This document shows, piece by piece, positions 22,820-26,576 of a DNA stretch of 26,576 bases. The notes under the pieces are model-generated. The model was not told the origin of the DNA. It did not search any database and was given only the letters and a program-made list of their open reading frames with translations. How positions within the stretch are numbered: position 1 is the first letter of the stretch; every line of letters begins with the position of its first letter. The DNA comes from CAVXFS01 sp049582805 (lineage in GTDB: Bacteria > Pseudomonadota > Gammaproteobacteria > Burkholderiales > Gallionellaceae). Both the position numbers and the translations under genes were made by a program. The stretch covers positions 1 to 26,576 of the forward strand of contig JBAUUR010000021.1 of NCBI GenBank assembly GCA_049582805.1, given 5' to 3'.

Positions 22820-24763
22820 ATGAAACAGAAACATTTATTAATGCGCCACAAAGTCGAACGCATTGTGGCCAGCGTGAGCTTGGCATGCATCGGACTCTCG
22901 GCCCTGGATATTCCGACGCTTGCCACAGCCGAACAGTTGAACGACGCTGCCGCGCAGATCCGAACTACCACACCCATCAAGCACGTTATCGTGATCATTG
23001 GTGAGAACAGAACTTTCGATCACGTCTTCGGCGCTTATCGCCCGCCCCTAGGACAAACCATATCGAATCTTCTGTCCAACGGCATCATTAACGCGAATGG
23101 CTCTCCCGGACCCAACTTCGCACTTGCTGCCCAATATCAGGCCACTTTGACGGGACCGGCGAAATATACACTTAGCCCGGCTACGAAGACGCGTTATCAG
23201 GTCCTTCCCCCACCTCTTACCGGGAGTGCCCACTCTAAAGCGAGCGACACCAATCCTCCACCCTTTGCTTCCCTTTCGATTGCAACCACGGCTGAGAGTG
23301 ATGCACTTCTTCCTGAAGATCTGCCACTCCTTACAACTGGCGCCACCGGCTTGCCCAAGGACAGCATCGACACTCGGATTGCCAATGCCGGAAATCTGCC
23401 TAACGGCCCTTTCCCGCTTACGCCAAGCCTTAAGTATGACGATTACGCAGCCAGCCCGGTGCATCGTTTCTATCAAGGTTGGCAGCAGGCTGATTGTAAT
23501 GTAGCCCATGCCACGCGAACCAATCCCAGTGGCTGCCTTATGGACCTATTTCCTTGGGTTGAAGTGAGCGTGGGCGCGGGAAGCAACGGCAGTGTTCAGC
23601 CTTCTAAGTTCAGTGACCAAACCACGGGAGAAGGCTCCACCTCCATGGGGTTCTACAACGTAAGCAATGGCGACGCCCCTTATCTCACGCTGCTCGCCCG
23701 GGCCTACACCATCAGCGACAACTATCACCAAGGCGTTCAGGGTGGTACCGGAGGCAACCACATCATGATCGGTGCAGCCGATGCCTTTTATTACACTGAC
23801 GGCCGGGGCCATTTGGCCATGCCTCCCGCTAACCAGATCGAAAATCCTAACCCGCAGCCGAACACCAATAACTATTACACGCAGGATGGCTACGCCGGCG
23901 GCTCATACAGTGATTGTTCTGACCCCACCCAGCCCGGAGTCGACGCAGTGGTCAGTTATCTGAACTCGCTGCCGAATCATCCGAAGCCAAACTGTGCCCC
24001 AGGCGCGTATTATCTGCTCAACAATTACAACCCTGGCTACAACGGAGACGGTAGCGTGAACACTAGCGCGTTTACCATTCCGCCGTCCTCGGCGCCGACT
24101 ATAGGTGATTCGCTTATCGCCAAAGAGATATCGTGGAAGTACTATGGAGAGGGCTGGAACAGCTTCGTCGCGAACTCGCCGCAGAGCGTCTATTGCAATA
24201 TCTGCAATCCCTTCCTGTATGAAACCTCGATCATGTCTCACCCGAACCTTATTTCCGAACACTTGAAGGATACGACCGATCTTTATGCCGACATTTCCAA
24301 GGGCGATGTTCCCGCAGTTTCCTTCGTCAAACCAGGTGGGGAACTCGATGGTCATCCAGACTCTTCGAAGATCGACCTATTCGAAGGTTTCTTGAAGAAG
24401 CTGGTGAATGCGGTACAGAGCAACCCTTCGCTATGGGCGAGTACGGCCATAATGATCACTTTCGACGAGGGTGGGGGTTACTATGACTCTGGCTATCTCC
24501 AGCCGGTGGATTTCTTCGGTGACGGCCCGCGTATCCCCTTTATTGTCGTATCGCCATATTCCATGGGGGGACGTGTCGACCATACGTACTACGATCACGC
24601 GTCCATCGTGAAGTTTATCGAACGTAACTGGGGGTTGGCACCCATCTCTAAACGCAGCCGCGATAATCTGCCAGATCCTGTGCAGCTGCCGAGCAATCCT
24701 TACGTTCCGGTGAATTCGCCCGCAATTGGAGATTTGTTCCAGATGTTTGAGTTCCACCCATAA
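22820..24763 (+). CDS. Phospholipase C/phosphoesterase family exported protein
   Basis: 647 residues. AAAGGAGG lies five bases before ATG 22820, one of the best ribosome-binding sites in the window. Signal peptide to about residue 37 (TLATA before EQL), without a lipobox. Phosphoesterase family motifs: VIVIIGENRTFDHVFGAY at 56-73 with Glu62-Asn63, GVQGGTGGNHIMIG with Thr310 as likely nucleophile (PLC type), IMITFDEGGGYYD with Asp549-Glu550, and RIPFIVVSPYSMGGRVDHTYYDHASIVKFIERNWGL at 571-606. It differs from the paralogue at 16159 in its anchor (free, not lipidated) and in the nucleophile. The free form suits export through the T2SS. A candidate Pho box lies upstream. Confidence 0.88.
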   Translation: MKQKHLLMRHKVERIVASVSLACIGLSALDIPTLATAEQLNDAAAQIRTTTPIKHVIVIIGENRTFDHVFGAYRPPLGQTISNLLSNGIINANGSPGPNFALAAQYQATLTGPAKYTLSPATKTRYQVLPPPLTGSAHSKASDTNPPPFASLSIATTAESDALLPEDLPLLTTGATGLPKDSIDTRIANAGNLPNGPFPLTPSLKYDDYAASPVHRFYQGWQQADCNVAHATRTNPSGCLMDLFPWVEVSVGAGSNGSVQPSKFSDQTTGEGSTSMGFYNVSNGDAPYLTLLARAYTISDNYHQGVQGGTGGNHIMIGAADAFYYTDGRGHLAMPPANQIENPNPQPNTNNYYTQDGYAGGSYSDCSDPTQPGVDAVVSYLNSLPNHPKPNCAPGAYYLLNNYNPGYNGDGSVNTSAFTIPPSSAPTIGDSLIAKEISWKYYGEGWNSFVANSPQSVYCNICNPFLYETSIMSHPNLISEHLKDTTDLYADISKGDVPAVSFVKPGGELDGHPDSSKIDLFEGFLKKLVNAVQSNPSLWASTAIMITFDEGGGYYDSGYLQPVDFFGDGPRIPFIVVSPYSMGGRVDHTYYDHASIVKFIERNWGLAPISKRSRDNLPDPVQLPSNPYVPVNSPAIGDLFQMFEFHP

Positions 24764-24786
24764 CACGAATAGCCTGTGATTGCCGA

Positions 24787-25010
24787 TTACGGAGAATCAT
24801 CGTTCATAATGTTGTAACAATCAATTGGTACAAACGAATCTACCCGCTCCCTAAGCTCCTTGCCAGCCTTGAAATGTGGCAGATACTTGGCTGGCACCAT
24901 TACCCCGGCACCATTTTTTGGATTGCGCCCCACGCGCGGTGCTCGGTAATTCAGGCCAAAGCTGCCGAGACCACGAATCTCCGCCCGTCCGCCTTTTGAA
25001 AGGGGCTGTT
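24787..25010 (-). pseudogene. ihfB: IHF beta-like gene, 5'-truncated
   Basis: The frame reads GGRAEIRGLGSFGLNYRAPRVGRNPKNGAGVMVPAKYLPHFKAGKELRERVDS, the beta-arm and C-terminal half of IHF beta, including the Pro of the arm that inserts into DNA. About 45 N-terminal residues (dimerisation helices) are missing: upstream of about 25010 the frame passes into unrelated sequence and the inverted-repeat element at 25025-25139. The C-terminus is 15 residues longer than usual. A functional copy must exist elsewhere. Confidence 0.78.
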
Positions 25011-25024
25011 GTCGCCGACGCATA

Positions 25025-25139
25025 TTTGACCCACCTGCCGGGATTTCGCTGACCCAGCTCTGTGCATAGGCCACTGTTGCAGTATCAATGTTTGTGGACT
25101 ACTTCTCTGGGTCAGTCCAACATCGGCACATGGGTCAAA
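25025..25139. mobile_element. 115-bp element bounded by 33-bp imperfect inverted repeats
   Basis: 25025-25057 starts tttgaccca and ends ctgacccag; 25107-25139 is its imperfect inverted copy, starting ctgggtcag and ending tgggtcaaa. About 23 of 33 positions match, with the ends perfect at 9 bases. The (T)TGACCCA...CTGACCCAG layout resembles the repeated ends of IS21-type elements. Only about 50 bp lies between the repeats, so this is a MITE-like or collapsed IS. It adjoins the truncated ihfB. Confidence 0.5.
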
Positions 25140-25654
25140 AACTGATCGGCACCAACATGGCCGCATCTTGCCCTCTGTTAGCAGCCATCCAGAGACTATT
25201 ATTTCGTGCATTTGCGTTCCATCTGAGTACCACCATACTTACTCCTAAAGGTCTCCTGATTATTGTTGGATATTTGTACACCCAGGAGAACGGCACTGTA
25301 ATGCCCGCTTTTTGCCCTGCGAGCGGACTATGAAGAGAGTGGATTGGGGTGTCAATGCTTATGGCACGAAAGGTCAATTCTTACAGATATTTGGTAATGG
25401 AGACGTCAACTAAATGAGTTAAGCGATGATTTGTGACTGCAGATTTCTTATTTCTTGTTCTCTTGTTCAATATACCAAGCGGCCAAGATAATTATTGTGA
25501 ACGGCTGTTTTGGGGGAAATTCATGACTGTCCGCTCTTCGCCGACTCCGGTCTGTTCAGCATTTTACCCGCCACTGGCCGTTCTACAATCGAAATACGTC
25601 TTTATAACTTTTTGTCAACGAACGTCCGTTGTTCAACAAATTTCAGTCTTCCCT
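25140..25654. other. Gap without a recognised gene
   Basis: About 515 bp. Small open frames on both strands have no convincing start or domain. The base composition is more AT-rich than in the coding blocks. I see no terminator or known repeat. Confidence 0.5.
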
Positions 25655-25978
25655 TTAGGCTGCCAGCTTTGCGGACGCCAAGCGATTGATGCTGACTCCT
25701 TGTTCGGCAGCCTCAGTAGCAAGCGCGCGATGCACCAGAGAAGGCACTCGAACCATGAAGCGGCCGCTGTATTGCCTTTCGGACAGCGGGGCAGGAATAG
25801 GTTCACCCGTAGTTTGCATATCTGCCACCGCTTCACCAACAACGCGACGGATACCAGCGAGCGCTTTCTCTGGCGTAGGCGCAAGCCAGGATAAGGATGG
25901 AAACTCTGCGCACAGCCCAACATGCTCGCCGTCTTCTTGCGACCATGTGATGCGATAAGTGTAATGGTTGATGTTCAT
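25655..25978 (-). CDS. hicB: HicB-family antitoxin
   Basis: 107 residues. The N-terminal part (YTYRITWSQEDGEHVGLCAEFPSLSWLAPTPEKALAGIRRVV) is the partially degraded RNase H-like HicB fold. The C-terminus (SGRFMVRVPSLVHRALATEAAEQGVSINRLASAKL) is a ribbon-helix-helix DNA-binding domain. HicB neutralises HicA and represses the operon. ATG 25978 overlaps the hicA stop as ATGA, with AGGAG eight bases before it inside hicA. Confidence 0.92.
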   Translation of the reverse strand: MNINHYTYRITWSQEDGEHVGLCAEFPSLSWLAPTPEKALAGIRRVVGEAVADMQTTGEPIPAPLSERQYSGRFMVRVPSLVHRALATEAAEQGVSINRLASAKLAA

Positions 25979-26223
25979 AGCTTAACTCCTAGTCGTTCGA
26001 TTGCAAGTATTACTTGTTTCACTTGATATGCTTTTGCCTTGCCCTTGTCGTTCTGTATGTTGACGCGCGGATCACCTTGCCACGGTGTCTTGTATATCGA
26101 ATGGCTGCCGCCCTGATTCCGAGGCTTGCCAAAATAGGCCTCGCAAACCTTTTGCAAGTCGCCAAAACGCACATTGGCTGGCTCTCGCCTCATTTGCTCA
26201 AGAATTTTTTCAGACCCACGCAT
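25975..26223 (-). CDS. hicA: HicA-family toxin (mRNA interferase)
   Basis: 82 residues from ATG 26223 (a TTG one codon earlier is less likely). It has the dsRBD-like HicA fold with RFGDLQKVCEAYFGKPRNQGGSHSIYK, where the GGSH His is the catalytic residue, and KAYQVKQVILAIERL at the end. HicA cleaves mRNA without ribosomes until bound by HicB. The order toxin-antitoxin with a 4-nt overlap is the usual one. All key residues are there, so the pair looks functional. Confidence 0.92.
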   Translation of the reverse strand: MRGSEKILEQMRREPANVRFGDLQKVCEAYFGKPRNQGGSHSIYKTPWQGDPRVNIQNDKGKAKAYQVKQVILAIERLGVKL

Positions 26224-26233
26224 CAAATAATGA

Positions 26234-26247
26234 TATCAATAGTGATA
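26234..26247. promoter_or_regulatory. Candidate HicB operator
   Basis: tatca-atag-tgata is a perfect 5-4-5 inverted repeat 11 bp before the hicA ATG, where a ribbon-helix-helix repressor would bind. It overlaps AT-rich DNA that may be the -10 region. Confidence 0.45.
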
Positions 26248-26576
26248 CTTTCAGTCAATATGAACTGGATGAATGCGATCCGATTATCGCAGCCCCTTTA
26301 GTGGTGCAATTCAGTGCTGAGTGTCCGAATTGAAGACTTTCACGAATGACCAGTTTTGGCCGCATATTGCCCGTTTGGACTGGCTAACACAACCGTCTGC
26401 TTCTCGTTCAACTTCGGACATTCGTTTTTCATTTCATCGTCCGGTAAACACCGACCCTTTGCTGCCCTTCGACTTTCCCGAAAGGAGTCATTCACTTCTG
26501 GGTTCAGTTGTTCCACTTAGTAGGCGATTTCATAAATATACACACGTATTATTCTTGACATGCAGTGTCACATATA
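26248..26576. other. Terminal gap, one promoter-like palindrome
   Basis: No gene seen. At the very end, ttgaca (26555-26560) could be a -35 box for a plus-strand gene beyond the window, and tgaca-tgcag-tgtca (26556-26570) is a perfect 5-5-5 inverted repeat over it. The rest shows nothing I recognise. Confidence 0.35.

Noticed and set aside
25075..25654. Small open frames around 25100-25400 and 25433-25894
   Set aside because: No start signals or domains; the second overlaps hicB on the opposite strand.
1..26576. CRISPR array, tRNA or rRNA
   Set aside because: No regularly spaced short repeats of CRISPR size, no cloverleaf and no rRNA-like segment were seen. The only tandem repeats code for RCC1 blades.

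Overview
The window looks like a chromosomal segment of a betaproteobacterium, probably Nitrosomonadales/Gallionellaceae-like. This rests on moderately GC-rich coding bias, a PhoB-type regulator next to an EpsA-type LuxR regulator (a betaproteobacterial family), a pilMNOP-type secretion operon, an IHF-beta fragment and hicAB. The taxonomic call is an inference from protein character; no 16S rRNA or core housekeeping block is present.

Region 1 (1-7751, all minus strand). A tightly coupled operon reads right to left: PilM-like, PilN-like, PilO-like, PilP/GspC-like, a TPR-containing secretin lipoprotein, then two GspG-type pseudopilins. Most junctions are 4-nt start/stop overlaps. It is followed by a SEC-C/TPR/O-GlcNAc-transferase-like protein and the first codons of a second SEC-C protein. 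This is a type II secretion/MSHA-like machine. The ATPase and inner-membrane platform are not in the window.

Region 2 (7956-13509, minus). Two paralogous exported proteins share a C-terminal module that resembles a phosphate-binding (PstS/PBP-like) protein and has eight conserved cysteines. In one copy a complete seven-repeat RCC1 beta-propeller sits between the signal peptide and that module. Between them lies an internally deleted group II intron, placed exactly behind the rho-independent terminator of the upstream paralogue, which is the known site preference of group IIC introns.

Region 3 (13882-17982). An EpsA-like LuxR regulator and a PhoB-like response regulator (minus), then a lipoprotein of the phospholipase C/acid phosphatase family (plus). 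A second member of that family lies at 22820-24763.

Region 4 (17985-25140). A graveyard of insertion sequences and broken genes: an ISNCY/IS1202-like remnant cutting a DUF4010/MgtC-like gene, an IS630 tail abutting a 5'-truncated DUF1566 gene, a tonB gene next to an exbD-like gene that appears frameshifted and lacks the membrane Asp, a second frameshifted IS630 remnant, a truncated ihfB, and a pair of 33-bp inverted repeats resembling IS ends. A Lys-rich protein and a parvulin PPIase are intact here.

Region 5 (25655-26576). A hicAB toxin-antitoxin pair with a candidate operator.

My best guess at a system: exported PstS-like proteins (one propeller-fused), two secreted phosphoesterases, a PhoB regulator and a T2SS-like exporter form an extracellular phosphate-scavenging neighbourhood. 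The co-location is seen; the functional link is inferred.
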